The notes beneath the pieces are model-generated. The model saw only the letters and a list, made by a program, of their open reading frames with translations, did not search any database and was not told the DNA's origin. Shown here piece by piece: positions 14,060 to 22,406 of a DNA stretch of 23,630 bases. The position numbers and the translations under genes are program-made. Within the stretch, counting starts at the first letter, position 1, and every line of letters begins with the position of its first letter. The DNA comes from a virus, in the IMG/VR virus record IMGVR_UViG_3300048136_000044, positions 1-23,630 of that record; one strand, 5' to 3'.

Positions 14060-14463
14060 GCACTATATTTAACGATATACAGGCGGCCTTAGACACTCGA
14101 TTGGTTTCAATGTCCGGCGGGTATGAGATTGCTTTTGCTAACATCCCGTATGAACCAGAAGCAGGTACAACTTATCTTAGGCCTACTTTTCTTCCTGCTG
14201 AGACCAATCAAGCCGCATTAGGCGATGACGGTAAGGACATCACAGTAGGCATATATCAAGTCGATGTATTCAATCCTGCTGGAGCTGGCAGGACTTCCAT
14301 ATCAGATACTATTGCGGATCACTTCAAGCGCGGTACTAATCTGGCTTATAATGGCATAACATTGCGGGTACAGTCGGTTTCGATTTTACCTGCCACTATT
14401 GATGGCGCATGGCAAATCGTGCCGGTATCCATCAGCTTTTACACATACACTGACGCGAGGTAA
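14056..14463 (+). CDS. Tail terminator protein (DUF4128-like)
   Basis: This 135-residue alpha-beta protein starts with a helix (IFNDIQAALDTRL), then FANIPYEPEAGTTYLRP. The middle has GIYQVDVFNPAGAG and the end has the strand set VPVSISFYTYT. This is the expected pattern of the gpU-like ring that caps the tail tube. It follows the gp10-like gene with an overlap and directly precedes the tail tube gene. The assignment fits DUF4128 by memory and by gene order. Confidence 0.75.
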   Translation: MSTIFNDIQAALDTRLVSMSGGYEIAFANIPYEPEAGTTYLRPTFLPAETNQAALGDDGKDITVGIYQVDVFNPAGAGRTSISDTIADHFKRGTNLAYNGITLRVQSVSILPATIDGAWQIVPVSISFYTYTDAR

Positions 14464-14469
14464 GGCAAA

Positions 14470-15408
14470 ATGGCTATCGCAAACGGCGCACAACACAAGA
14501 TTCTTTTTCACGAAGAAACTACGGCTTACGGCACACCGGAAACGACTGCTTATACCCCATTGCCGCACACAGGCACTACCCTTGCCTTAACGAAAGATGG
14601 CATTGAGTCAGAGAAACTGCGCGGCGATCGGCAAGTTGAAGATTTCCGTCACGGGAATCGCTCGGTAAGCGGAGACATCTCAGCAGAGCTTGAGTATGGA
14701 GCATTTGATTCGATACTTGAGGCTGTCATGTGTGGAACGTGGACAACTGACACTCCGAATGTCCTCAAAACAGGAACCACTCGACGCTCATTTACGATTG
14801 AGCGAATCTTCAATGACCTAGTATCTGGAAGTGACGAAGAAGTTCACATCTACAAAGGATGCGAATTTAACAGCATGTCACTCTCTATCGCGCCAAACGC
14901 GATGGTCAGCGCAACATTTGGCGTTGTGGGAAAGGATTTGACGCTAGCAACATCGCCATCATCTTCATCTACCGCAAATGCTGATGTAGGTAATGTTCCA
15001 TTCGATTCTTTCACTGGATCGATCAACGAGGGTGGCAGTGCGATCTCTACGGTAACGGCTTTGGAAATCTCTATTGAAAACGGTATTGAGCCGCTTTTCT
15101 CTGTCGGTTCTAATACTACGAACAGGCCATCAATCGGCAAGTCTCGTGTAACAGGGTCGTTGACTACTTATTTTGACGACAATGCTCTGTACAGCAAGTT
15201 CCTAAATGAAACTGAGTCTGACATTGTATGCACGTTGACGGACGTGAATGGAAATGACTATATCATTGACTTGACAAAAGTTAAGTTTAACTCAGGACAG
15301 CCGGACGTTTCAGGGGAAGGTGCGGTAACTATTACCATGGACTTTGTTGCCCTGTACAGCGGCGGAGATGACGTTTCACAGCTAATCATTACTCGTACAC
15401 CGGCATGA
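14470..15408 (+). CDS. Major tail tube protein
   Basis: This 312-residue beta-rich protein is downstream of the tail terminator and upstream of the G/GT chaperone genes. Its start (AQHKILFHEETTAYGTPETT) and the following GIESEKLRGDRQVEDFRHGN and RSVSGDISAEL segments are typical of the phage tail-tube_2 type. Hexamers of it stack to form the tail. A Ser/Thr-rich loop at about 158-165 (SPSSSSTA) may be surface exposed. The presence of a tube with G/GT frameshift genes and no sheath gene argues for a siphovirus. An AAGG-type RBS precedes ATG 14470. Confidence 0.85.
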   Translation: MAIANGAQHKILFHEETTAYGTPETTAYTPLPHTGTTLALTKDGIESEKLRGDRQVEDFRHGNRSVSGDISAELEYGAFDSILEAVMCGTWTTDTPNVLKTGTTRRSFTIERIFNDLVSGSDEEVHIYKGCEFNSMSLSIAPNAMVSATFGVVGKDLTLATSPSSSSTANADVGNVPFDSFTGSINEGGSAISTVTALEISIENGIEPLFSVGSNTTNRPSIGKSRVTGSLTTYFDDNALYSKFLNETESDIVCTLTDVNGNDYIIDLTKVKFNSGQPDVSGEGAVTITMDFVALYSGGDDVSQLIITRTPA

Positions 15409-15432
15409 TAAATATCAAGGAACCAGCAAACA

Positions 15433-15816
15433 ATGGATATTAATAAACTGCAAACAGTAGGTGATCACGAACAAGGCGCAGAATGTAATATTCTGTCGCC
15501 TGTTGACGGAATGCCCACAGATGTCTATATCAAGATCAAAGGCTCTGACTCAAAATCATGGAGAAAGGCCAAGAAAGATCAAATGAGTAAGATCATCGAG
15601 GCGCGTCAGAAAGACAACATGGGCCAGCTTGACTATGAAGGCATGGATGCAGAGGCCTTAGCTAGTGTCACCATTTCATGGAGAGGTATTACCAAGGATG
15701 GTGAGCCTTATGAGTTCAATGAAGACAATGCGCTCAAGTTGTACCAAGAATCACCAGCAGTGGCTAACCAGCTTCTTGCGTTCATAGAGCAAAGAGAGAA
15801 TTTTACCGACGGCTGA
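15433..15816 (+). CDS. Tail assembly chaperone, G-type (0-frame product)
   Basis: This 127-residue protein lies between the tail tube and tape-measure genes, the universal site of the G/GT chaperones. It has an N-terminal strand pair (CNILSPVDGMPTDVYIKIKG) and helices with a conserved SWRGITKDGEPYEFN segment near residue 76-90. It ends in a helix (AVANQLLAFIEQRENFTDG) at the usual G stop. A fraction of ribosomes should slip back one base near the end and read on into the T frame. AAGGA lies upstream of ATG 15433. The product is expected to bind the tape measure during tail assembly and not be in the virion. Confidence 0.85.
   Translation: MDINKLQTVGDHEQGAECNILSPVDGMPTDVYIKIKGSDSKSWRKAKKDQMSKIIEARQKDNMGQLDYEGMDAEALASVTISWRGITKDGEPYEFNEDNALKLYQESPAVANQLLAFIEQRENFTDG
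15798..15804 (+). other. Probable -1 ribosomal frameshift site
   Basis: The 0 frame reads AAT TTT and the -1 frame GAA TTT over GAATTTT. The TTT codon can re-pair perfectly one base back. The -1 frame is open from 15768 to 16145 and has no start of its own, so the slip must occur between 15768 and 15816. A possible stem follows: ACCGAC (15805-15810) with GTCGGT (15838-15843), enclosing TGACG/CGTCA (15818-15822/15827-15831). Confidence 0.6.
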
Positions 15817-16145
15817 TTGACGAGTTCGTCACTTATGGTCGGTGGTGCTTCTGGATCAATGCTTGTCCTGAAGGCTCAAAGATCAGTCGATACGACACTC
15901 TAAAGCAAGTCGAGAAGGCCAGAGGCGTAACACCGCCTGATTTGCAAAACGCGCCAAAACTATCTGAATACCACTCAGACGTTTGGCAGACATATATTTT
16001 GCTGAAAGAGTATACTTACAGCGAGATAGAAAGTTATATGCGGGTCACGGGCTTCATACTTCATCAATGGGAAATTGAGGCCATAATGACCCTGAGCAGA
16101 TACAGGGATCAAGAACCGATATGGCCACAGAATACGCAACCCTAG
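15804..16145 (+). CDS. Tail assembly chaperone T-domain, expressed as a G-T frameshift fusion
   Basis: This is the -1-frame extension of the G gene. It lacks a plausible start codon and RBS; an in-frame ATG at 15942 is internal. Slippage at the TTT codon gives a fusion of about 237 residues whose added part starts YRRLIDEFVTYGRWCFWIN. It continues through KQVEKARGVTPPDL, LLKEYTYSEIESYM and a helical end. The tyrosine/tryptophan-rich helices resemble T domains of other siphoviruses. The end overlaps the tape-measure start by 25 bases. Fusion is inferred from the frame arrangement and the known behaviour of this locus. Confidence 0.75.
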   Translation, partial: YRRLIDEFVTYGRWCFWINACPEGSKISRYDTLKQVEKARGVTPPDLQNAPKLSEYHSDVWQTYILLKEYTYSEIESYMRVTGFILHQWEIEAIMTLSRYRDQEPIWPQNTQP

Positions 16146-17914
16146 TCTTTAAGGCCGACACCCAAGAGCTCGGTCAAGCTTACAATCAGCTAAAAAAGCT
16201 CAACGAGCAAGGCAAGATCACCGATAAAACCCTGAAGTCGTTTGAAACTCAAATGAAGGGCATTCGTGGCGCGGCGGGAGGTGCTGGCAAAGGACTCCAG
16301 AATATGGGTCGTGGTGCTGGACAGGCCGGTATTCAGGTTCAGCAATTCGTAGGACAGGTTCAAGCCGGAACTAACCCAATGTTAGCCTTCTCACAGCAGG
16401 CGGCTGACTTAGGTATTGTTCTAGGCGCACCAATGCTAGGTGTAATCGCCGCACTCGGAGCGTCACTCGGAATGGTTCTTCTGCCGCAATTATTGAGTGG
16501 CAGTAGAGCTTTAAAGGATTTCGATGAAGTAGCCAAAGAGCTCGATATCTCGCTCAGGACTGATGCGCCAGCTTTGTATGCGGCCAGACTGAAAGATTTA
16601 GAGCAAAAGGAAAATGAAGCCAGAGAAGCAATCCAGAAAACAGAAAAGGCTTTAATTGCAGAACAGGAAAGACTCGCAAAAGTAACTGACGAGGTTGATA
16701 GAGGGATACTGCCAAGAGCGAGTCTACGCAACCAAACGGTTCGATTCGAGGAAGCTGAAGCAGAATTACTTGTTACTCTGGACAAAGAACGAATCGCTCT
16801 GAAAGAGGCTATCACTGCAACGAGAGATTTTGCTTCAGCCAAAACAGAGGCAGAAAAGGCCGCAGAAGATCAGGCTGAAGGAATCCGTCAGCTCGTATTA
16901 GACCTTACGCTCCAAGAACAAAAATTGATAATGGGCGAGCAAGCATTTGGTGTTTATGAGGCACAATTAAAAGGCGCAGACCAAGCTGTTTCCGATTTTG
17001 TCAGAACTACGCTGAAAAACATTGAAGCGTTGAAAGAGCAAGAGAAGGCGTCAAAGGCTACTGATAGGTTCCTGGAGAAACTCGAAAAACAAGCTGGAAC
17101 ATTCAAGCTCTCTAGATCTGAAGCGTTGATGTTGGAGTCTGCAACCCTTTCGTTGAGCGATACTGAAAAAGAAAGGGTAGCAGTTCTGATTCAGCAAATA
17201 GCACTTGAGGAACAGCGCACAGAGAAAATGAAAGAAGCTAAGGCGGCGCAAAAAGAACTGGTTCAGATGGGCCTTCTCGATGCCGAGCGAGATGAAATTG
17301 ATTCACTCATGAGACGCTCAGAAAAACTAGAGGAGTTCAGGGCTAAAGACCTTATATCGGAGCAACAATACGCAGAAGCAAAGAAGAATATCGAAAAGGA
17401 TCAGAGGGATTTCGCGATTAAGTCTGCTGGAGATGCATTAAACCAGCTAGGACAAGTGAATAAACAAGCGTTTAAGGCGGCGAAAGCCTACAACATAGGT
17501 CAAGCCATCATGAACACTTATACAGGGGCTACAAAGGCTTTAGCAGAGCTTCCACCGCCATTAAACTTCATCGTTGCGGCCGCCACAGTAGCGAGCGGAC
17601 TAGCGCAAGTTCAGCAAATTCGTTCTCAACAGTATTCAGGCAGAGCATTAGGCGGTCAGGTCAGAGGCGGTGAATCTTATGTTGTTGGTGAGCGCGGGCC
17701 AGAAGTTCTGACCATGGGTTCCAACGGCAGGATTATACCTAACGATAAGTTGTCAGCTCCGTCTCAGACAAACAATCAAAACGTCAGTGTCTCATTCAAT
17801 ATCACGGCAACAGATGCGTCAGGCTTTGATCAGTTGCTTCAGGCGCGTCGAGGCATGATTATTGGTATGATTAACCAAGCAATGAATAATCGCGGTAGGA
17901 AGGCACTTGTATGA
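16121..17914 (+). CDS. Tail tape measure protein
   Basis: This 597-residue protein follows the G/GT genes. The N-terminus (FKADTQELGQAYNQLKKLNE) and a Gly-rich linker lead to a hydrophobic block (about 75-132; GIVLGAPMLGVIAALGASLG). Long charged helices (about 135-460) are the ruler, and a second hydrophobic segment lies near 465-500. The end carries the frequent GGESYVVGERGPEV element and a Ser/Asn-rich tail. At roughly 1.5 angstrom per residue the length would predict a tail of about 90 nm, using the general rule for this family. It would also guide DNA across the membrane. The start lies within the T ORF. Confidence 0.9.
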   Translation: MATEYATLVFKADTQELGQAYNQLKKLNEQGKITDKTLKSFETQMKGIRGAAGGAGKGLQNMGRGAGQAGIQVQQFVGQVQAGTNPMLAFSQQAADLGIVLGAPMLGVIAALGASLGMVLLPQLLSGSRALKDFDEVAKELDISLRTDAPALYAARLKDLEQKENEAREAIQKTEKALIAEQERLAKVTDEVDRGILPRASLRNQTVRFEEAEAELLVTLDKERIALKEAITATRDFASAKTEAEKAAEDQAEGIRQLVLDLTLQEQKLIMGEQAFGVYEAQLKGADQAVSDFVRTTLKNIEALKEQEKASKATDRFLEKLEKQAGTFKLSRSEALMLESATLSLSDTEKERVAVLIQQIALEEQRTEKMKEAKAAQKELVQMGLLDAERDEIDSLMRRSEKLEEFRAKDLISEQQYAEAKKNIEKDQRDFAIKSAGDALNQLGQVNKQAFKAAKAYNIGQAIMNTYTGATKALAELPPPLNFIVAAATVASGLAQVQQIRSQQYSGRALGGQVRGGESYVVGERGPEVLTMGSNGRIIPNDKLSAPSQTNNQNVSVSFNITATDASGFDQLLQARRGMIIGMINQAMNNRGRKALV

Positions 17915-18489
17915 CTTACCCAACTGATCCAGAGTTTCAGTCGATCAATTTTAGATCGAATAACTTTGTCACTACATCAGAGTCGATTAACGGCAAGATC
18001 AAAGCTCGTGCAATCGGAGCGCAACGCTGGGAGTTTACTGCTAGCTATGACCGTCTAACAAAGGCTGAGGCTGGGATTGTTAGCGCATACATCATCTCTC
18101 AGGGCGGAAGATTTGGCGAGTTTCAGATACAGCCGACAGAAATTGGCTCCACTCGTGGCACTGCAACTGGTGTAGTAGAGGCAAATGGCGCACACACCGC
18201 TGGAGACAAAACAATAGCAATAACCGGACTGGGGGCTAGTGAAACTTTGCTTAGAGGAGACTTGATTAAGTTTGCAGGTCACAACAAGGTTTACATGGTC
18301 ACGGAAGATTTAACCGGCGATGGAACGCTAACCATCTACCCTGCACTGGTGGAAAACGTGGCGGATAATGAGGATTTAACATATAACAACGTACCTTTTA
18401 CCGTACGTCTAGCAAATGACATTCAATCTTATGAGGTGAACGCGAATAACCAGTACAATGTCGAAGTCGATTTTATTGAGTCCTTGTAA
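17911..18489 (+). CDS. Distal-tail-like protein with inserted I-domain-like beta module
   Basis: This 192-residue protein immediately follows the tape measure (ATGA overlap), where distal tail or tail-tip adaptors lie. The N-terminal 85 residues (RAIGAQRWEFTASYDRLTKA) and the C-terminal strands (NQYNVEVDFIESL) form one beta domain. They are interrupted by an insert at about 88-165. The insert has AGDKTIAITG, LLRGDLIKFAGHNKVYMVTE and GDGTLTIYPALVENVADNED, closely parallel to the insert in the major capsid protein. The start and stop overlap neighbours. Dit function is inferred from position; the exact homologue of lambda gpM is uncertain. Confidence 0.65.
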   Translation: MTYPTDPEFQSINFRSNNFVTTSESINGKIKARAIGAQRWEFTASYDRLTKAEAGIVSAYIISQGGRFGEFQIQPTEIGSTRGTATGVVEANGAHTAGDKTIAITGLGASETLLRGDLIKFAGHNKVYMVTEDLTGDGTLTIYPALVENVADNEDLTYNNVPFTVRLANDIQSYEVNANNQYNVEVDFIESL

Positions 18490-19052
18490 TGGCACGAACG
18501 CTCCACACTGATACATACAATGCGCTATCTGCAAATAGCACGAATATCGCACACCTAATTAGCATTGAGGTAGATACGGACACTCCGACTGTACGGTACT
18601 ACACGAGCAACCCGATTGATCTGGTTTATGACAGCCAGACATACCTATCGTCAGAACTTCTCGTAGATATTAGTACCTCGTCCCAAAGCGGTACGTTACA
18701 GAATCAACAGTTCAACATCACACTAAGTAACGCCACTGGCTCTTTTGTCAGTGATTTGCTGGCTGACAACTGGAATAACGGAGACGTTTATTATTATTTT
18801 TGCGCGATAGATTCATCCTACGCAATCTTGGGTTCGCCAATACTTCTGTTTAAAGGTCTTTTATCGAGCTTTACCTTTCAGGAAGGCGATAAAGGTGTAA
18901 TCACACTGACTGCCGATAGCCATTGGGCTGACTTTGAAAAGAAAGGTGGTAGACGAACTAATTCATCATCGCAGAGAGAGCTTCATCCAACCGATTTGGG
19001 ATTTGAGTTTTCAGCTAACTCCGTCAAGGATTTGAAGTGGGGTAAAGCATAG
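18489..19052 (+). CDS. Tail tip hub protein (DUF2163-like)
   Basis: This 187-residue beta-rich protein opens with a helix (TDTYNALSANSTNIAHLISI), then IDLVYDSQTYLSSELLVDIS. It ends in GRRTNSSSQRELHPTDLGFE and KDLKWGKA, a tail motif I associate with baseplate-hub/tip proteins of the DUF2163 group. The middle reads NITLSNATGSFVSDLL and ILLFKGLLSSFTF. It starts one base inside the preceding stop and overlaps the J-like gene by one base. No cysteine or enzymatic motif is apparent. It probably links distal tail and J protein. Confidence 0.65.
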   Translation: MARTLHTDTYNALSANSTNIAHLISIEVDTDTPTVRYYTSNPIDLVYDSQTYLSSELLVDISTSSQSGTLQNQQFNITLSNATGSFVSDLLADNWNNGDVYYYFCAIDSSYAILGSPILLFKGLLSSFTFQEGDKGVITLTADSHWADFEKKGGRRTNSSSQRELHPTDLGFEFSANSVKDLKWGKA

Positions 19053-22000
19053 TGAGTTTTTTTGAAGACTTTTTTAATAATCCACTTGGCACAACTAAAA
19101 AGACAGTTGACGATGTTTGGGATTGGAGCCTCGATCTTGTCGGCGATGTTATCTCATGGTTTATCGAGATACCTGAACTTCCTGATTTTGGCAGTCAGCA
19201 ACAAGGATTCTTGGTCAACAAGCAAGCGAATGATCAGCCAATCCCTATCGTTTATGGTGAACGGCTGATTGGTGGAACTAGAGTATTCGTTGAGACAGCA
19301 GGGACGGACAACAAGAATCTTTATATTTGTCTTGCTTTGTGTGAAGGGCCAGTTGACGCAATCGGCGACATTTACATCGATGATGTTCTATCGACAGATT
19401 CTAAATATTCTGGCTTGGTCACCATAGATAAGAAGCTGGGGGCATCTCCGCAAACGGGTAGCTCAACTCTAGAGGAGGCTCCATCATGGACTACATCCCA
19501 TCGCTTGAATGGCATCGCTTATTTAGGAATCAAGATAGTCTTTGATGCAGATGTATTTAGGGGTTTGCCTACGATTACCGCAAAGGTTCGCGGAAGAAAA
19601 GTCTACGATCCAAGAAAAGACAGCACATCTACTGTTTATGACGCAGGTCTAGGCGTTTCATCGCATCGCTCAAATAGTCCAGCAACTTGGGAATGGAGCG
19701 ACAACCCAGCACTCTGTCTTAGAGATTATCTAACCGATGACTTGTACGGCAAGGGCATACCGTACAGTGAGATTGATGAACAAGGTGTAGCTGATGGTGC
19801 TGATTTTTGCGATGAGACAGTAACCGAATATACCGGCGGATCAAGTCAATCTATCTATCGCTGTAATGCTGTTCTCGATACAGGGCAGTCAATCTTCAAT
19901 AACACCACTGCGTTACTGAAGGGTATGCGGGGGATGCTCCCGTTCAGCAACGGCAAGTACAAACTCGTCATTGATGATGACCCTGCAAGCTCCGTTTTTA
20001 CATTCAATGCAGGAAATATTATTAGCGACATTAGCGTAGCCTCAAATAGTCGGAAACAAAGATATAATCGCTGTGTCGCAAAGTTTGCCAACAAAGACGT
20101 TAATTATCAGCCAGACGAAATTGCGTATCCAGAAAAAGATTCAACCGAATACACAACATTTAAGACTGAAGACAACGGCATCGAACAAGAGCTACAACTT
20201 GATCTGCCCACGATTACGGCGGTGTATCAGGCTCGTGACATAGCTCGTGTGGCAGTGTTGTCGTCAAGACAGCAAAGTTTATCTGTATCGTTTACAGCGG
20301 ATTCGTCTGCAATACGGGTAGAAGTAGGCGATTTAGTATTGCTGACCTACACGGCACTTGGCTTTACGAATAAACAGTTCAAATGTCGTGGAATGTCGAT
20401 CAACCCTGACTCAACTTGTTCATTTCAGCTACTAGAGCATGACGCAACAGCGTACCCTTGGGAAGTGCTGAGTGAAGTCGATGACCTTAGCTCGCCAGCT
20501 TTCGTTGATCCTGCCGACGTAGCTTTTCCTACGCTTGCTACTGGCACTCCATCGTTGGAGGAAGTCAGTGATGCAGATGGCGCGATAAGAAAATTCGTCA
20601 AGTTTGAAGCTCCAGAAAGCTCGTATGAATACGTCGATTATTATGACGTTCAGTACAGAGAGCAAAGCTCTGACTGGTTTTCATTTCATAAAGATACTCC
20701 AGTGCTTCAGATTTACGGTTATAGAACAGGGTTTTCATATCGTTTTAGATACGCAATCGTGAATATTTTCGGGCAAAAAAGTGCCTATTCAACAGAACGA
20801 GTGATGAGCATTGGTAGTTTAGGCAGAGACGAATTTACCGGCGAATCAATCAAAGATGAGTCTGAGCCAGTAGGTAAGCTCAAACCAGCAAGCAGTTTCG
20901 ATTTTTTAGGCACTTCAAGCAATCCTAAGTATAAGTTCTTCCTCGGCCCTTCCGGTTCTGGCTCAGGGTTTGAAAACTCTGATTACGCAATTGGCGGTAA
21001 ATCCTACCAAGCGAATGAAGGCGGGATGGTCGCTTATGCTGAACAGGGGCCGCCATTTACAGCATTTGGAGAAACAGATTCAGCATCTAGCTCTCATTAT
21101 TCTGGGAATTTTTTTGGCGGCTATAATTTGTCTGCTAACAAAGCACCCTCAAGAGCTGAAATAGCCGCATTTAATGCGGGCGGAAGATTCAGGGTTGGAA
21201 ATATAAATTCACACAACGTCTCGAATGTCACAAGCGCAAATCCGGCTGTTGTTACCACATCTACTGTCCATAATTTAAATTCCGATGATATTGTGTATTT
21301 TTCTGGGTTCACCGGAATTTGGTCTTTCATGGATGGTTCGTCATCAACAATAACAGTGTTAAGTGATACCACATTTGAAACGACTTTTGACCTTAGTACG
21401 GTTGTTTCATATTCATCAAATGCCGGAGTCATCAAAAGTTCAAGGCCGTTATATGTCGAGGATGGAACGTCAGCAGACGTTTATCTTGCAAGAGCTTTTG
21501 AAGGTGCGGCGTATTCGATCTACACAAACGTAGGTACAGCAGGGCCGTTTACAGCGTCACACGATGGTCTTATTGAAAAACAAATCGAGCCAGAGCTAGG
21601 TGACATTCTAATTGACGTTGAGGTAAAGGCGGCCCCATCAATCAATGATGCAATTACATCTGTTGCTATCTCAAGTCAGGCGAATCAAGTCGGAGTGATC
21701 GGAGTGTTTGCAGGTGATCTTGGCGCAAGTTTTGTCCCTGCGTCTTTAGGCGAAGACAGTCCGTTCGTATGGAATAATCAAGTACCTAGCGGCGGACAAT
21801 GGGTGTTGAAAGCAGAGCATGAGCATCTGTTTGATACTTATAAGACCATTAAGATCAACTCTATCGGTGAAGGCAAGATCAACGTCTGCGGTCAGGCAGG
21901 GAATATCTCTGTTGGAGACTTAATTGTCGCATCTGATACGCAGGGTAAGGGTATGAAGCAGAGTGATGATATAATTCGCTCATACACGGTAGCTAAATCA

Positions 22001-22069
22001 CGCGAGAATGTGACATTTACATCCGCTGATGAGGTTAAACAAATCGCTTGTATTTACTTAGGTGGATGA
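19052..22069 (+). CDS. Central tail tip protein (J-like, host specificity)
   Basis: This 1005-residue protein uses a GTG start overlapping the previous TAG (TAGTG). The first 60 residues contain amphipathic helices. Residues about 60-480 show the J-type core (IPIVYGERLIGGTRVFVET, then LYICLALCEGPVDAIGDIYI). An FN3-like domain follows (about 518-590, YYDVQYREQSSDWFSF). An FCCH-like beta module lies at about 720-796 (NPAVVTTSTVHNL, DDIVYFSGF, FETTFDL). The end (about 945-1005; GNISVGDLIVASDTQGKGMK, then RSYTVAKSRENV) is a beta domain common at ends of phage adhesins. It forms the tip that touches the receptor. Confidence 0.85.
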   Translation: MSFFEDFFNNPLGTTKKTVDDVWDWSLDLVGDVISWFIEIPELPDFGSQQQGFLVNKQANDQPIPIVYGERLIGGTRVFVETAGTDNKNLYICLALCEGPVDAIGDIYIDDVLSTDSKYSGLVTIDKKLGASPQTGSSTLEEAPSWTTSHRLNGIAYLGIKIVFDADVFRGLPTITAKVRGRKVYDPRKDSTSTVYDAGLGVSSHRSNSPATWEWSDNPALCLRDYLTDDLYGKGIPYSEIDEQGVADGADFCDETVTEYTGGSSQSIYRCNAVLDTGQSIFNNTTALLKGMRGMLPFSNGKYKLVIDDDPASSVFTFNAGNIISDISVASNSRKQRYNRCVAKFANKDVNYQPDEIAYPEKDSTEYTTFKTEDNGIEQELQLDLPTITAVYQARDIARVAVLSSRQQSLSVSFTADSSAIRVEVGDLVLLTYTALGFTNKQFKCRGMSINPDSTCSFQLLEHDATAYPWEVLSEVDDLSSPAFVDPADVAFPTLATGTPSLEEVSDADGAIRKFVKFEAPESSYEYVDYYDVQYREQSSDWFSFHKDTPVLQIYGYRTGFSYRFRYAIVNIFGQKSAYSTERVMSIGSLGRDEFTGESIKDESEPVGKLKPASSFDFLGTSSNPKYKFFLGPSGSGSGFENSDYAIGGKSYQANEGGMVAYAEQGPPFTAFGETDSASSSHYSGNFFGGYNLSANKAPSRAEIAAFNAGGRFRVGNINSHNVSNVTSANPAVVTTSTVHNLNSDDIVYFSGFTGIWSFMDGSSSTITVLSDTTFETTFDLSTVVSYSSNAGVIKSSRPLYVEDGTSADVYLARAFEGAAYSIYTNVGTAGPFTASHDGLIEKQIEPELGDILIDVEVKAAPSINDAITSVAISSQANQVGVIGVFAGDLGASFVPASLGEDSPFVWNNQVPSGGQWVLKAEHEHLFDTYKTIKINSIGEGKINVCGQAGNISVGDLIVASDTQGKGMKQSDDIIRSYTVAKSRENVTFTSADEVKQIACIYLGG

Positions 22070-22070
22070 T

Positions 22071-22406
22071 ATGGCTGATCCAATCAAACTCGTACAAGGG
22101 GATACAGCCCCGCAAATCAAGGCAACTGTAACCCGTAGCGACACAGGCGATGCTGTTGACGTAGCGGATGCAACAGTCAGTCTACATTTCCGTAGAAAGT
22201 TCTCTGAAACTGTATTGTTCTCTCTGACAAATGCCGGAACGTCAGAGCAAGCCGCAACAGGCGTATGCATCTTCGTCTTTGGCGCAGGAAACCTCGACAT
22301 TGACGCTGGCGAGTACGAGGGCGAGATTGAAGTCCTATTCAATGGCGGAACCCGTGAAACAGTCTATGAAACATTAGACTTTGTGATGCGAGAAGACTTC
22401 CAGTGA
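22071..22406 (+). CDS. BppU N-terminal-like / Ig-like tail protein
   Basis: This 111-residue beta-rich protein starts at ATG 22071, five bases after AGGTGG. An in-frame GTG at 22062 lies inside the J gene and the RBS itself. The opening PIKLVQGDTAPQIKATVTRS and the centre VDVADATVSLHFRRKF match the N-terminal fold of baseplate upper proteins (DUF2479 group). The end is DAGEYEGEIEVLFNGGTRET. In such phages this domain anchors receptor-binding proteins to the tail tip. The following gene begins with a GTG overlapping this stop, so the two may form one fibre assembly. Confidence 0.7.
   Translation: MADPIKLVQGDTAPQIKATVTRSDTGDAVDVADATVSLHFRRKFSETVLFSLTNAGTSEQAATGVCIFVFGAGNLDIDAGEYEGEIEVLFNGGTRETVYETLDFVMREDFQ

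Noticed and set aside
15942-16145. Independent 67-codon gene between the chaperone and tape measure
   Set aside because: No RBS, and the frame is open well upstream, matching the T part of a frameshifted chaperone.
16360-16842. Minus-strand ORF of 160 codons opposite the tape measure
   Set aside because: Its Ser/Ala-rich sequence is the antisense image of the helical tape-measure codons.
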